Positions 1-8,646 of a stretch of DNA of 64,000 nucleotides are shown piece after piece. Source of the stretch: Pseudovibrio sp. M1P-2-3 (lineage in GTDB: Bacteria; Pseudomonadota; Alphaproteobacteria; Rhizobiales; Stappiaceae); NCBI RefSeq assembly GCF_031501865.1, contig NZ_JARRCW010000001.1:505001-569000 (forward strand), read 5' to 3'. A program made the position numbers and the translations under genes. The stretch's first letter is position 1. Every line of letters starts with the position of its first letter. The notes beneath the pieces are model-generated. The model did not search any database. It saw only the letters and a list, made by a program, of their open reading frames with translations, and was not told the DNA's origin.

Positions 1-846
1 ATCAACCTGAAGCAGCTCTACGGGCAAACGGAATCCAGCGTGTTCATCACTGCCCAGCCAAACGGGGAAATCTATCCCGATACAGTGGGAACTCCCTTTA
101 CGGGGGTGGAACTGAAAATCACCGAGAATGGCGAAGTGCTTTACCGCTCTCCCGGTGCCTTCAACGCCTATTTCAAGAATGAAGAGGCCACTAAGGAAAC
201 CAAAGATGCCGAGGGCTGGGTGAAGACGGGGGACGCTGGGATGATCCTGGAAAACGGACATCTCAAAATCATCGACCGCGCCAAGGACGTGGGCAAACTC
301 ACCAGCGGTCATATGGTTGCGCCTAAATATATCGAGAACAAGCTCAAGTTCTTTCCCAATATCAAAGAGGCGGTTATTTTCGGCAATCAGCAGGATTTTG
401 CCACTGCCTTCATCAATATTGATCTGGTGGCCGTGGGCAACTGGGCCGAGCGCAACAACATCGCCTATGCCTCCTATCAGGAGCTGGCCGCGCACCCACA
501 GGTCTATGGCATGATCGAGGAGCACATAGATCAGGTCAATCAGGATCTAGCCCGCGAAAACCTCATGGCAGAGGCGCAGATCCGGCGGTTCCTGATCCTG
601 CATAAAGAACTGGATGCCGATGACGGGGAGTTGACCCGCACGCTCAAAGTGCGCCGCAAGTTTGTGAGCGAGCGTTATGAACCGCTCATCACCGCCCTTT
701 ATGACGGCAGCACCAGCAAGCATGTGGTGACAACGGTGAGCTTTGAGGATGGGCGCTCCGGCACCATCGAGGCCACCGTGGAAATCAGAGATCTACAGCC
801 CCATGCCAGCGGTGCGGGTGCAGCGGTTATGGAGGCAGCAGAATGA
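1..846 (+). CDS. AMP-binding acyl-CoA ligase, 5' end outside window
   Basis: C-terminal 281 residues of an adenylate-forming ligase of the long-chain acyl-CoA synthetase type, which makes acyl-CoA from a carboxylate, ATP and CoA in the cytoplasm. The frame is open from base 1, so the start is upstream. Visible motifs are YGQTE (residues 7-11), TGD (about 76-78) and DRAKD (about 92-96), the adenylate-binding and hinge motifs of the family. Its TGA overlaps the ATG of livG (ATGA), so ligase and importer are translationally coupled. Ligases of this type often sit in front of Liv-type ABC importers; I infer that the imported substrate is an acid activated to its CoA ester. The substrate itself cannot be read from the sequence. 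Confidence 0.9.
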   Translation: MNLKQLYGQTESSVFITAQPNGEIYPDTVGTPFTGVELKITENGEVLYRSPGAFNAYFKNEEATKETKDAEGWVKTGDAGMILENGHLKIIDRAKDVGKLTSGHMVAPKYIENKLKFFPNIKEAVIFGNQQDFATAFINIDLVAVGNWAERNNIAYASYQELAAHPQVYGMIEEHIDQVNQDLARENLMAEAQIRRFLILHKELDADDGELTRTLKVRRKFVSERYEPLITALYDGSTSKHVVTTVSFEDGRSGTIEATVEIRDLQPHASGAGAAVMEAAE

Positions 847-1661
847 ATGTTCTGGTTAGTTCCGCAATAGAGGGGAAGCAGGTGGAAAAACAGCGCGATG
901 TGCTTCTGGATCTGCAAAATGTTTCCCTGTCTTTTGGCGGTGTGAAGGCTATCACCAATATCTCGTTCAATGTTATGAAGGGGGAAATTCGCGCCATCAT
1001 CGGCCCAAACGGAGCCGGTAAAACCTCCATGCTCAATGTGATCAACGGGTTCTACCAGCCGCAGGAAGGTAAGATCACCTTCAAAGGCAAGCACCGGCGC
1101 TCCATGAAACCGCATCTGGCGGTGAGCCAAGGCATCGCCCGCACCTTTCAAAATGTGGCTCTGTTCAAGGGCATGTCCACGCTGGACAACATCATGACAG
1201 GGCGCTCGGTGCGCATGAAGCGCAACATATTCTGGCAGCTGCTCCACTATGGCCCCGCCCTGCGCGAGGAGATCGAGCACCGTGAGCGCATTGAAGAGAT
1301 TATCGATTTTCTGGAAATCCAGCACATCCGCCGCACGCCCGTGGGCAAGCTGCCTTACGGCCTGCAAAAGCGGGTGGAGCTGGCCCGGGCCCTTGCCATG
1401 GAGCCGGACTTACTTCTTCTGGACGAGCCTATGGCGGGCATGAATCTGGAAGAAAAAGAGGACATGAGCCGCTTCATTCTTGAGGTGAACGAACAGATGG
1501 GAACCACCATCGCCCTCATCGAGCATGACATGGGCGTGGTGATGGACCTGTCCGATCGCGTCGTGGTGCTGGACTATGGCCGCAAGATTGCCGATGGCCC
1601 GCCAGAGGACGTGCAAAACAATCCAGAAGTCATTGATGCCTATCTTGGCGTTTCACACTAA
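843..1661 (+). CDS. livG: Liv-type ABC transporter ATP-binding protein (LivG)
   Basis: One of the two ATPases of a branched-chain-amino-acid-type (HAAT) ABC importer, 272 residues, acting on the cytoplasmic face of the LivH-LivM channel. Walker A is GPNGAGKT (residues 54-61); the signature region LPYGLQKRVELARAL is followed by Walker B LLLLDEP. The family's usual C-terminal BCA_ABC segment ends in DAYLG. An N-terminal extension of about 20 residues precedes the ABC domain, so an internal start is possible, but the ATG used here overlaps the stop of the ligase by four bases. Member of the ligase-livG-livH-livM-livK-livF operon. Confidence 0.93.
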   Translation: MNVLVSSAIEGKQVEKQRDVLLDLQNVSLSFGGVKAITNISFNVMKGEIRAIIGPNGAGKTSMLNVINGFYQPQEGKITFKGKHRRSMKPHLAVSQGIARTFQNVALFKGMSTLDNIMTGRSVRMKRNIFWQLLHYGPALREEIEHRERIEEIIDFLEIQHIRRTPVGKLPYGLQKRVELARALAMEPDLLLLDEPMAGMNLEEKEDMSRFILEVNEQMGTTIALIEHDMGVVMDLSDRVVVLDYGRKIADGPPEDVQNNPEVIDAYLGVSH

Positions 1662-1672
1662 GGGGGGCTCAG

Positions 1673-2632
1673 GTGGAACTTTTATATAATATTTTTGTCG
1701 ATCCGTTTGTTCAAATGTATGACGCGCCGGACTTTCTGCTTCAGGTCCTTTGGGAGGGGCTTGTCTCGGGCGTGCTTTATGCACTCATCGCGCTGGGCTT
1801 TGTCTTGATTTACAAATCCTCGCGCATTTTCAACTTTGCCCAAGGCATCATGGTGGTGTTCGCCGCGCTCACGCTGGTGGGCCTGCATGAAAAAGGCGTG
1901 CCTGCATGGCTGGCCCTGCCGCTCACTCTGGCGGTGATGTATGTGCTGGCTATGACGGTGGAGCGGGTGGTGCTGCGCCCGCTTGTCGGCCAACCCGACA
2001 TCATCCTGTTCATGGCGACGATTGGCATTACCTTGTTTCTCGTGGGTTTTGGCGAATTCGTCTTTGGCGGCGAAAACAAAGTTATGATCACCGAGGCGCT
2101 GGGCATTCCAACGGGCGCGTTCGAGTTCGAGCCCTTCGGCGGTTTCGTGCTGCTGGAGCAAAAGGACCTTGCCGCCGTTGGCATGGCGGTGGTTCTGGTC
2201 ATTGCCTTGCTCACGTTTTTGAACAAAACCGCTATGGGCCGCGCCATCCGCGCGCTGGGAGATGACCATCAGGCGGCGCTGTCGGTAGGAATTTCCCTCT
2301 CCACGATTTGGGTGATTGTGTGGTTCATTGCCGGTGTCATAGCCCTTGCCACCGGCATCGTGTGGGGTGCGCGGGCAGGGGTGTCGTTCGCGCTGGAGGT
2401 GATTGCCTATAAGGCTCTGCCGGTGCTTATGCTGGGCGGGTTGGAATCCGTTTCCGGTGCCATCATCGGCGGCATTGCCATTGGCCTATTGGAAAAGCTC
2501 TTTGAAATCTACTGGGGTCAACCGCTGCTAGGTGGCAACACGGAAACGTGGTTCGCCTTCATTCTGGCCCTCATTGTGCTGCTGTTCCGTCCGCAAGGGC
2601 TGTTTGGTGAGCGCATCATCGAGCGCGTATAA
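1673..2632 (+). CDS. livH: Liv-type ABC transporter permease (LivH)
   Basis: Inner-membrane permease of the HAAT importer, 319 residues with about eight hydrophobic segments. The segment ALIALGFVLIYKSSRIFNFAQG is the hallmark of LivH, and the Gly-rich stretch near residues 250-275 (LGGLESVSGAIIGG) is the coupling loop that contacts the ATPase. A GTG start is used, with a purine-rich AGGGGGG ribosome-binding site just before it. It lies 11 bases after livG and 14 bases before livM. The length is slightly above that of E. coli LivH. Confidence 0.93.
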   Translation: MELLYNIFVDPFVQMYDAPDFLLQVLWEGLVSGVLYALIALGFVLIYKSSRIFNFAQGIMVVFAALTLVGLHEKGVPAWLALPLTLAVMYVLAMTVERVVLRPLVGQPDIILFMATIGITLFLVGFGEFVFGGENKVMITEALGIPTGAFEFEPFGGFVLLEQKDLAAVGMAVVLVIALLTFLNKTAMGRAIRALGDDHQAALSVGISLSTIWVIVWFIAGVIALATGIVWGARAGVSFALEVIAYKALPVLMLGGLESVSGAIIGGIAIGLLEKLFEIYWGQPLLGGNTETWFAFILALIVLLFRPQGLFGERIIERV

Positions 2633-2646
2633 GGGAGGGAAACCAG

Positions 2647-3723
2647 ATGTTTTATAATACCTCCGGCCAGTTCAAAACCACATACAAGGCAGATCAGGCC
2701 CTGTTTCCTATCAAGCAGGATTCATGGCTGCTCATGGTGGTGCTGCTTGCCGCATTTGTGGTGTTTCCGCTTACCGCCAGCGAGTTCACCTTTAAGGCCC
2801 TGCTGGTGCCGGTGCTCATTTATGCTCTTGCGGCGATGGGCCTTAACATCCTCACCGGCTTTGCCGGCCAGCTCTCGCTGGGCACCGCCGGTTTCATGGG
2901 CGTTGGGGCCTATGCCTGCTACAAGCTCACGACCATATTTCCAGAAATGAACCTGATTCTGGCGCTGGCACTTTCCGGCTGCTTTTCTGCTGCCGTTGGC
3001 GTGGCCTTCGGCTTGCCGTCCTTGCGCATCAAGGGCTTTTATCTGGCCATCGCCACACTGGCCTCCCAGTTCTTTCTGGTCTGGCTCTTCGAGAAATGGG
3101 CATGGCTTTACAACTACAACGCCTCGGGCGCCATTGAAGTGCGTACGCTGGATCTGTTCGGCCTCACGGTCACCGGCCCGACTGCAACGGCCATGACACA
3201 GTACTACTTTGTGCTGGGCGTTGTGAGTGTCATCACCTTCGGACTTATCAACCTCACCCGCGGGCGTTACGGGCGCATGTGGAAGGCGGTGCGGGATATG
3301 GATATCGCCGCCGAGCTGGTGGGCATCAACCTCATGCGCGCCAAGCTCAGTGCCTTTGCGGTCAGCTCCTATGTGGTGGGTATTGCCGGTGCGCTCATGG
3401 TGTTTTTATGGAAAGGGGCGGCAGAGCCGAACCTGTTCGACATTCCCATGAGCTTTCAAATCCTGTTCATCGCCATCATCGGTGGCCTTGGTAGCATCAT
3501 GGGCAACTTCTTGGGCGCCATCTTCATCGTGGCCCTGCCGGTTGTCCTGAATAGCCTGCCGCAGGCGCTGGGCATTGAGGTGCACTCCGCCTCAATGGAG
3601 CATGTGAATGTGATGATCGTGGGGGCCTTGATTATCTTTTTCCTGATTGTGGAACCGCTGGGTCTAGCCCGTCTTTGGGGCTTGATCCGCGAAAAACTGA
3701 TTATATGGCCTTTCCCCCACTAA
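2647..3723 (+). CDS. livM: Liv-type ABC transporter permease (LivM)
   Basis: Second inner-membrane permease of the importer, 358 residues. After a roughly 28-residue polar N-terminus come multiple membrane segments; LNILTGFAGQLSLGTAGFMGVGAY is the LivM signature, and IIGGLGSIMGNFLGA is the ATPase-coupling loop. It pairs with LivH to form the translocation path. The AGGGAGG ribosome-binding site lies directly upstream of the ATG. The gap of 58 bases to livK carries a good ribosome-binding site but no clear terminator. Confidence 0.93.
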   Translation: MFYNTSGQFKTTYKADQALFPIKQDSWLLMVVLLAAFVVFPLTASEFTFKALLVPVLIYALAAMGLNILTGFAGQLSLGTAGFMGVGAYACYKLTTIFPEMNLILALALSGCFSAAVGVAFGLPSLRIKGFYLAIATLASQFFLVWLFEKWAWLYNYNASGAIEVRTLDLFGLTVTGPTATAMTQYYFVLGVVSVITFGLINLTRGRYGRMWKAVRDMDIAAELVGINLMRAKLSAFAVSSYVVGIAGALMVFLWKGAAEPNLFDIPMSFQILFIAIIGGLGSIMGNFLGAIFIVALPVVLNSLPQALGIEVHSASMEHVNVMIVGALIIFFLIVEPLGLARLWGLIREKLIIWPFPH

Positions 3724-3781
3724 GAGCTTTGGGAGAGCTTGGGAAAGGTGCTCCGAACCGGAGAAACTGGGAGGAAACGGA

Positions 3782-5092
3782 ATGAAAATAACTAAATTTG
3801 CGCAGCTTTTGGCTGCGGGATCGCTTGCACTGGCATGCAGCGGGGTCATGGCCTCGGCGGAAGGGCTTTATACACCAAACATGGCCTACCGCACCGGACC
3901 TTTTGCAGCCACCGGCACACCTTTGATGAACGGCCAGCGCGATTATGTGGAAATGCTCAACGCACGGGACGGGGGCGTTGGCGGTATCAAGATCGACTTT
4001 GAAGAGTGCGAAACCGCCTACAACACCACAAAGGGTGTGGAGTGCTATGAAAAGACCAAGGGCAATGCCATTGTCACCCAGCCGTGGTCAACAGGTATTA
4101 CTCTTCAGGTTCTGCCACGCACCAACGTTGATAAAATCCCGATCCTCGCTCCCGGTTATGGCTTCTCGCCCATGTCCGACGGCAATACCTTTGCATGGGC
4201 GTTCAACCCGCCAGTGTCTTACTGGGATGGGGCCTCCATGATCTTGCAGGGTATCAGCGAGGGGAACCTCGATAACCTCAAGGGTAAGAAAGTCGCCCTG
4301 CTGCATCTGGATCACCCGTTTGGCAAGGAGCCTATTCCCTTAATGGAAAAGCTCTCCGCCAAACACGGGTTCGAGCTGCTCACCATTCCCGTGGGCCTGA
4401 AAGAAATGCAGAACCAGTCATCCCAATGGCTGCAAATCCGCCGCGAACGGCCTGATTTCGTGGTTATGTGGGGGTGGGGTGCCATGAATGCGGGCGCACT
4501 AACCGAAGCAGCCAAAACCCGCTACCCAATGGATCAGTTCGTGGGCGTTTGGTGGTCCGGCTCTGATGGAGACTTGCAAGCGCTGGGCAACAAGGGCAAG
4601 GGTTACCGTTCCTTGTCCTTCAACGTTCCGGGCGACTATCCGGTCATTGCCGACATCAAGAAACACGTGGTGGATGCGGGTAAGTCCTATGTGAAATCCG
4701 AGGCTGATCTGGACACGGTGTTCTATCAGCGCGGTGTGGTCATGTCCATGATCATGGTTGAGGGCATAAAGGCTGCGCAAAAGCACTTTGGGACCGCAGA
4801 CATCACGCCATCACAAATGCGCTGGGGGCTGGAAAATCTGGATATTTCTAAGGCAACTTTGGAAGAGCTTGGTATGGCCGGAATGGCCGCTCCCTTCTCC
4901 ACTTCCTGCGATAACCACACAGGGCATGCGGGTGCATGGCTTCTGGAGTGGGACGGCAAGAAGTTCACCCAGTCCGGCGATATGCTGTTGGCTGATCGGG
5001 AGGTGATTGCCCCGTTGGAAGCGCAAAAGGCTGCCGAATACGCCAGGAACAATGCGCCGTGGCCGGGCCGCGATGGCATTGCCTGCAATTAA
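3782..5092 (+). CDS. Liv-type periplasmic substrate-binding protein
   Basis: Periplasmic binding protein (436 residues) that captures the ligand and hands it to LivHM. A Sec signal peptide is plain: MKITK, a hydrophobic stretch, then a likely cut after the ASA of VMASA-EG (about residue 26). The mature part resembles the Peripla_BP_6 (type I) fold. At about 400 residues it is longer than true LivJ/LivK and fits the branch seen beside acyl-CoA ligases. The ligand is unknown; aromatic or fatty acids are guesses from the neighbouring ligases. It is followed by an intercistronic hairpin before livF, which would favour higher dosage of this protein. Confidence 0.9.
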   Translation: MKITKFAQLLAAGSLALACSGVMASAEGLYTPNMAYRTGPFAATGTPLMNGQRDYVEMLNARDGGVGGIKIDFEECETAYNTTKGVECYEKTKGNAIVTQPWSTGITLQVLPRTNVDKIPILAPGYGFSPMSDGNTFAWAFNPPVSYWDGASMILQGISEGNLDNLKGKKVALLHLDHPFGKEPIPLMEKLSAKHGFELLTIPVGLKEMQNQSSQWLQIRRERPDFVVMWGWGAMNAGALTEAAKTRYPMDQFVGVWWSGSDGDLQALGNKGKGYRSLSFNVPGDYPVIADIKKHVVDAGKSYVKSEADLDTVFYQRGVVMSMIMVEGIKAAQKHFGTADITPSQMRWGLENLDISKATLEELGMAGMAAPFSTSCDNHTGHAGAWLLEWDGKKFTQSGDMLLADREVIAPLEAQKAAEYARNNAPWPGRDGIACN

Positions 5093-5107
5093 GCGCGTTT
5101 AACGAAA

Positions 5108-5143
5108 AAGGGAAGCCGGCTGGTGGTTTTGCCCGCTTCCCTT
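5108..5143 (+). promoter_or_regulatory. intercistronic hairpin after the binding-protein gene
   Basis: Perfect 9-base arms AAGGGAAGC / GCTTCCCTT around an 18-base loop, between the binding-protein gene and livF. No T-run follows, so it is better read as an mRNA-stabilising or partial-termination hairpin that raises binding-protein output over the downstream ATPase. Confidence 0.6.
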
Positions 5144-5177
5144 CACGAGAAAACCAGTTTTCACCGGAGCCTTTGCT

Positions 5178-6023
5178 ATGGCCGTTCAAGCACAACACCA
5201 AATTTCCCCCGAATTAAACGGGGCCAATATTTTGAGCGTGAACAATATTGAAGTGATTTACGATCACGTGGTTCTGGTGCTCAAAGGCGTTTCTCTCACC
5301 GTTCCCAAAGGGGGGATTGTCGCTCTGCTGGGGGCAAATGGCGCGGGTAAAACCACCACGCTGAAAGCCATCTCCAACCTGCTTCAGGCCGAGCGGGGGG
5401 AGGTAACTAAAGGGACAATTTTGTTTGATGAAAAGGAAGTTCAGGCATTATCGGCTAACATGCTGGTGCGCCGTGGCTGTATTCAGGTCATGGAAGGCCG
5501 GCACTGTTTTGGCCATTTATCCATAGAAGACAATCTCTTGAGCGGTGCTTACACACGTAAGGACGGCAAGGCGGCCATCAAGCGGGATCTGGAAAAAGTC
5601 TATGCCTATTTCCCAAGGCTCAAAGAGCGGAGCTCATCACAGGCGGGTTACACTTCGGGCGGGGAACAGCAAATGTGCGCCATCGGGCGGGCACTTATGA
5701 GCAAGCCGCAGATGATTTTGCTGGATGAGCCTTCCATGGGCCTTGCCCCGCAGCTGGTGGAAGAAATCTTTGAAATCGTAAAAGAGCTGAACCGGAAAGA
5801 GGGTGTGTCTTTTCTTCTGGCCGAACAGAATACCAATGTAGCACTGAAATACGCAGACTACGGGTACATTATGGAAGCAGGGCGCGTTGTTCTGGATGGG
5901 GACGCTGCATCCTTGAGAGAGAATGAGGATGTGAAAGAGTTTTATTTGGGCGTTGGCGGTGAGGGGCGTAAATCCTTCAAAAATGTAAAGCACTACAAGC
6001 GCCGCAAACGCTGGTTGGCTTAG
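5178..6023 (+). CDS. livF: Liv-type ABC transporter ATP-binding protein (LivF)
   Basis: Second ATPase of the importer, 281 residues. Walker A is GANGAGKTT; the signature is YTSGGEQQMCAIGRAL and Walker B is MILLDEPSMGLAP, which together are diagnostic for LivF. The C-terminus is extended and very basic (KHYKRRKR) beyond the usual end at about 240-250 residues, as often seen in importers coupled to acyl-CoA ligases. It starts at an ATG after GGAGCC and is followed by a strong terminator that closes the operon. Confidence 0.93.
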   Translation: MAVQAQHQISPELNGANILSVNNIEVIYDHVVLVLKGVSLTVPKGGIVALLGANGAGKTTTLKAISNLLQAERGEVTKGTILFDEKEVQALSANMLVRRGCIQVMEGRHCFGHLSIEDNLLSGAYTRKDGKAAIKRDLEKVYAYFPRLKERSSSQAGYTSGGEQQMCAIGRALMSKPQMILLDEPSMGLAPQLVEEIFEIVKELNRKEGVSFLLAEQNTNVALKYADYGYIMEAGRVVLDGDAASLRENEDVKEFYLGVGGEGRKSFKNVKHYKRRKRWLA

Positions 6024-6079
6024 GTTGATAGCATGAGCGCTGCCCCCAAGCAGCAAGTGCTTGATGATATTGACCTACT

Positions 6080-6111
6080 GCGGTGTGGTGTACCCTCGAG
6101 CACCACACCGC
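6080..6111 (+). terminator. terminator of the ligase-liv operon
   Basis: Perfect 11-base stem GCGGTGTGGTG / CACCACACCGC with a 10-base loop, followed by TTTC. It separates livF from the RNase T2 gene. Confidence 0.8.
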
Positions 6112-6217
6112 TTTCAAGCTGGGGTGGAAATACATTTTTCATAGCCGGTTGTAGTCATGGGATTTAAACAGACTATCGGTTTAATAGGCAAAAACGCAGC
6201 GAAGCTGGGTGTTGTTC

Positions 6218-7237
6218 ATGGAGAAGTCGATGATATTTCCACGTTTACTGGTGGCTTTAGGGGTTGTTGGATCTCTGGCAGGGCCTGCCTCTGCTCAAAT
6301 CAAAATGGAGGGGTATTTTGTCGCCAAACAATCCTGTCCGGCCTATCAATCCTTCAAAAAAAGAACCAATCCGGGTGAGCTGTCTGTAAATGTGAATGAA
6401 GCTTACACTTTAATCGGCAAAAACAAGGAACCCGTCGAGTACTATCAAATCCTCATTGAGGAGACGAAACCGCAGCAAAGGTGGGTGAACGCGAAATGCG
6501 GGGAGTACTTGAGCAAAGAACAGGCGGAACAGGGCGAGGGTCGTGGGAATTCGGGTGAGATTGGTTCAGGGGTTGATGGCAGCCCCGCCTATGTTCTTGC
6601 CGCCAGCTGGCAACCGTCTTTTTGCGAAACCAGACCAAGTAAAACCGAATGTAAAACACAAAATTCGAACCGCTTCGATGCCTCCAACCTTGTGCTGCAT
6701 GGCCTGTGGCCACAGCCCCGTGGGAACGTTTATTGCGGTGTGTCCGATGTGATCCGCCTGACAGACAAGAACGGCAACTGGAAAGAACTTCCCAAGTTGA
6801 AGCTGAGTGAAGAGCTTCGCAAGGACCTTGAGAAAATCATGCCCGGCTATGCCTCCTACCTGCACCGCCACGAGTGGTATAAACACGGCACCTGCTACGG
6901 CAGCACTGCGCAGCAATATTTTGATCACTCGCTGGACCTTATGGAACAGCTGAACCTGTCTGCAGTGAACACCCTGTTTTCTGAAAATATCGGAGATTAC
7001 ATCGGGGCGGAAGACATCCGAAATTCCTTTGATGAAGCTTTTGGCCAAGGGGCCGGTGCCAAGGTGGAAGTGGACTGTGATGTGGTTGGGGGCCGCAGAT
7101 TGATTGGAGAATTGAGAATTCATTTGCAAGGCACCTTGAATGAAGGGGCGGCCTTTGCCGATCTCTTGGAAAATGCGCCCTCTGCAAAACAAGGGTGCTC
7201 TGGCGGAATTGTTGACGAGGTGGGGCTGGGGAACTAG
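6218..7237 (+). CDS. secreted ribonuclease T2
   Basis: RNase T2 family endoribonuclease (339 residues from this ATG), which cleaves RNA through 2',3'-cyclic phosphates, normally in the periplasm or outside the cell. Both catalytic blocks are intact: LVLHGLWPQ (CAS I) and HEWYKHGTC (CAS II). A signal peptide ends near GPASA-Q. A Cys-containing segment of about 90 residues precedes the catalytic domain, so this is longer than a minimal RNase T2. GTG 6209, ATG 6218 and ATG 6230 are all possible starts; 6230 has GGAGAA four bases upstream. It lies after the liv terminator and 70 bases before a CoA-ligase gene, an odd place for a nuclease. Confidence 0.9.
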   Translation: MEKSMIFPRLLVALGVVGSLAGPASAQIKMEGYFVAKQSCPAYQSFKKRTNPGELSVNVNEAYTLIGKNKEPVEYYQILIEETKPQQRWVNAKCGEYLSKEQAEQGEGRGNSGEIGSGVDGSPAYVLAASWQPSFCETRPSKTECKTQNSNRFDASNLVLHGLWPQPRGNVYCGVSDVIRLTDKNGNWKELPKLKLSEELRKDLEKIMPGYASYLHRHEWYKHGTCYGSTAQQYFDHSLDLMEQLNLSAVNTLFSENIGDYIGAEDIRNSFDEAFGQGAGAKVEVDCDVVGGRRLIGELRIHLQGTLNEGAAFADLLENAPSAKQGCSGGIVDEVGLGN

Positions 7238-7307
7238 CAGGCCGCAGCGAATACGGGGGCAGGGCAAAGAGCACCGGATGCCTGCCCGCAGAAATGGGAG
7301 TGGGGGA

Positions 7308-8543
7308 ATGGATTTGGAGTTTTATGACCATCTGGAAACCAGAGAGATGGGAAAACGGGAAGCTGACCAATTCGCGCAGTTGCCCGCTTTATTAAAAAAG
7401 GCCAGAGGCTCCGGGCAGGGCTGGCACACGCATTTGGAAGGGGTAGACCCTGACAGCGTGACCTCTCGCGAAGCACTGGCAAACCTCCCCGTTTTACGCA
7501 AGAGCGATCTGGTTGCGAAGCTGGCCGAAGAAAACGGGCTGGGAAGCTTGTCCAATGGAAGTTCTTTTGGTCTGCAGCGTGTGTTCATGTCTCCCGGCCC
7601 CATCTGGGAAATGCAGGGCAGTGGCAAAGACCCGTGGAACTGCGCACGCGCGCTGCATGCCGCAGGTTTTCGCGGGGGCGAGCGGGTGCACAACACCTTC
7701 TCCTATCACATGACACCGGGCGGCTTCATAATGGATGAAGGCCTTCGGGCCTTGGGTGCTGTGGTCTTTCCGGCAGGTACGGGCAATACGGACTTGCAGG
7801 TTGCCGCCATTTCCGGCTACCGCCCAACGGCCTATACGGGCACGCCCGATTACTTGAAAATTATAATAGAGCGGGCTGATGAACTGGGTGCTGATATTTC
7901 CAGCATCGACAAAGCGCTTGTCTCCGGCGGCGCGCTGTTTCCCTCCCTCCGGGAGTTCTATTTGAACAGGGGCATTCGCGTGCAGCAGTGTTATGCCACA
8001 GCGGAATTGGGCGTCATTGCCTATGAAAGCTCAGCTCAGGAGGGAATGGTGGTCAATGAGGGCTATCTGGTGGAAATCGTCACGCCCGGCACCGGTGATC
8101 CGGTGGCGCAGGGAGACGTGGGCGAAGTGGTTGTCACCACTTTGAACGGGGGCTACCCCTATTTCCGCTTCGCTACAGGAGACCTTTCTGCGGTTGTCGC
8201 AGGTGCCTCGGCTTGCGGGCGCACCAACATGCGTTTGAAAGGGTGGATGGGCCGTGCCGACCAGCGCACCAAGGTCAAGGGTATGTTTGTGGATCCGGTT
8301 CAAATCAACCGAATCAGCAAATCCTATGGGGAACTGGGGCGGCTGCGCCTGAATGTGCTGCGTAAGCAGGAGCGCGACCACATGATCTTACTGGCAGAAT
8401 CACCACGGCAGGATGAGAGCTTGATAGGGGAACTCAAACAAGCCCTTAAGGAAAATACAGGGCTGTCGGGGGATGTGGAACTGGTTGACCTAGGTACTCT
8501 TCCTAATGATGGTAAGGTTATTTCCGACGAGAGGACGCTCTAG
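7308..8543 (+). CDS. phenylacetate-CoA ligase-like adenylate-forming enzyme
   Basis: Adenylate-forming ligase of the PaaK type, 411 residues. Visible features are a Gly/Ser phosphate loop (SNGSSFG), YTGTPDYL, ALVSGGALFPSLREFY, QCYATAELG and a C-terminal RADQRTKVKGMFV with the conserved Lys region, as in PaaK homologues found next to Liv-type importers. ATG 7308 is chosen because GGGAG lies eight bases upstream; the frame stays open further 5' into RNase T2, which I treat as chance. It most likely gives a CoA ester of an imported aromatic or related acid and complements the ligase at the left edge. True phenylacetate specificity is not shown. Confidence 0.8.
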   Translation: MDLEFYDHLETREMGKREADQFAQLPALLKKARGSGQGWHTHLEGVDPDSVTSREALANLPVLRKSDLVAKLAEENGLGSLSNGSSFGLQRVFMSPGPIWEMQGSGKDPWNCARALHAAGFRGGERVHNTFSYHMTPGGFIMDEGLRALGAVVFPAGTGNTDLQVAAISGYRPTAYTGTPDYLKIIIERADELGADISSIDKALVSGGALFPSLREFYLNRGIRVQQCYATAELGVIAYESSAQEGMVVNEGYLVEIVTPGTGDPVAQGDVGEVVVTTLNGGYPYFRFATGDLSAVVAGASACGRTNMRLKGWMGRADQRTKVKGMFVDPVQINRISKSYGELGRLRLNVLRKQERDHMILLAESPRQDESLIGELKQALKENTGLSGDVELVDLGTLPNDGKVISDERTL

Positions 8544-8646
8544 GCGGGGGCAGCGCCACTTTATATTAGGATATCTTTGTTGAACTCTTGGAGTCGGGGG
8601 AAACTCCTTCTATTTAAATGCTCTATGCAATTAAAGGGAGAATCCA

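Noticed and set aside
699..1367. 222-codon open frame on the minus strand
   Set aside because: It lies antisense to the acyl-CoA ligase end and livG, whose motifs are clear; the translation has no family features and no ribosome-binding site.
7140..7307. N-terminal extension of the PaaK-like ligase back into the RNase T2 gene
   Set aside because: It would overlap a conserved gene by about 100 bases and the extra residues resemble nothing; ATG 7308 has a proper ribosome-binding site.
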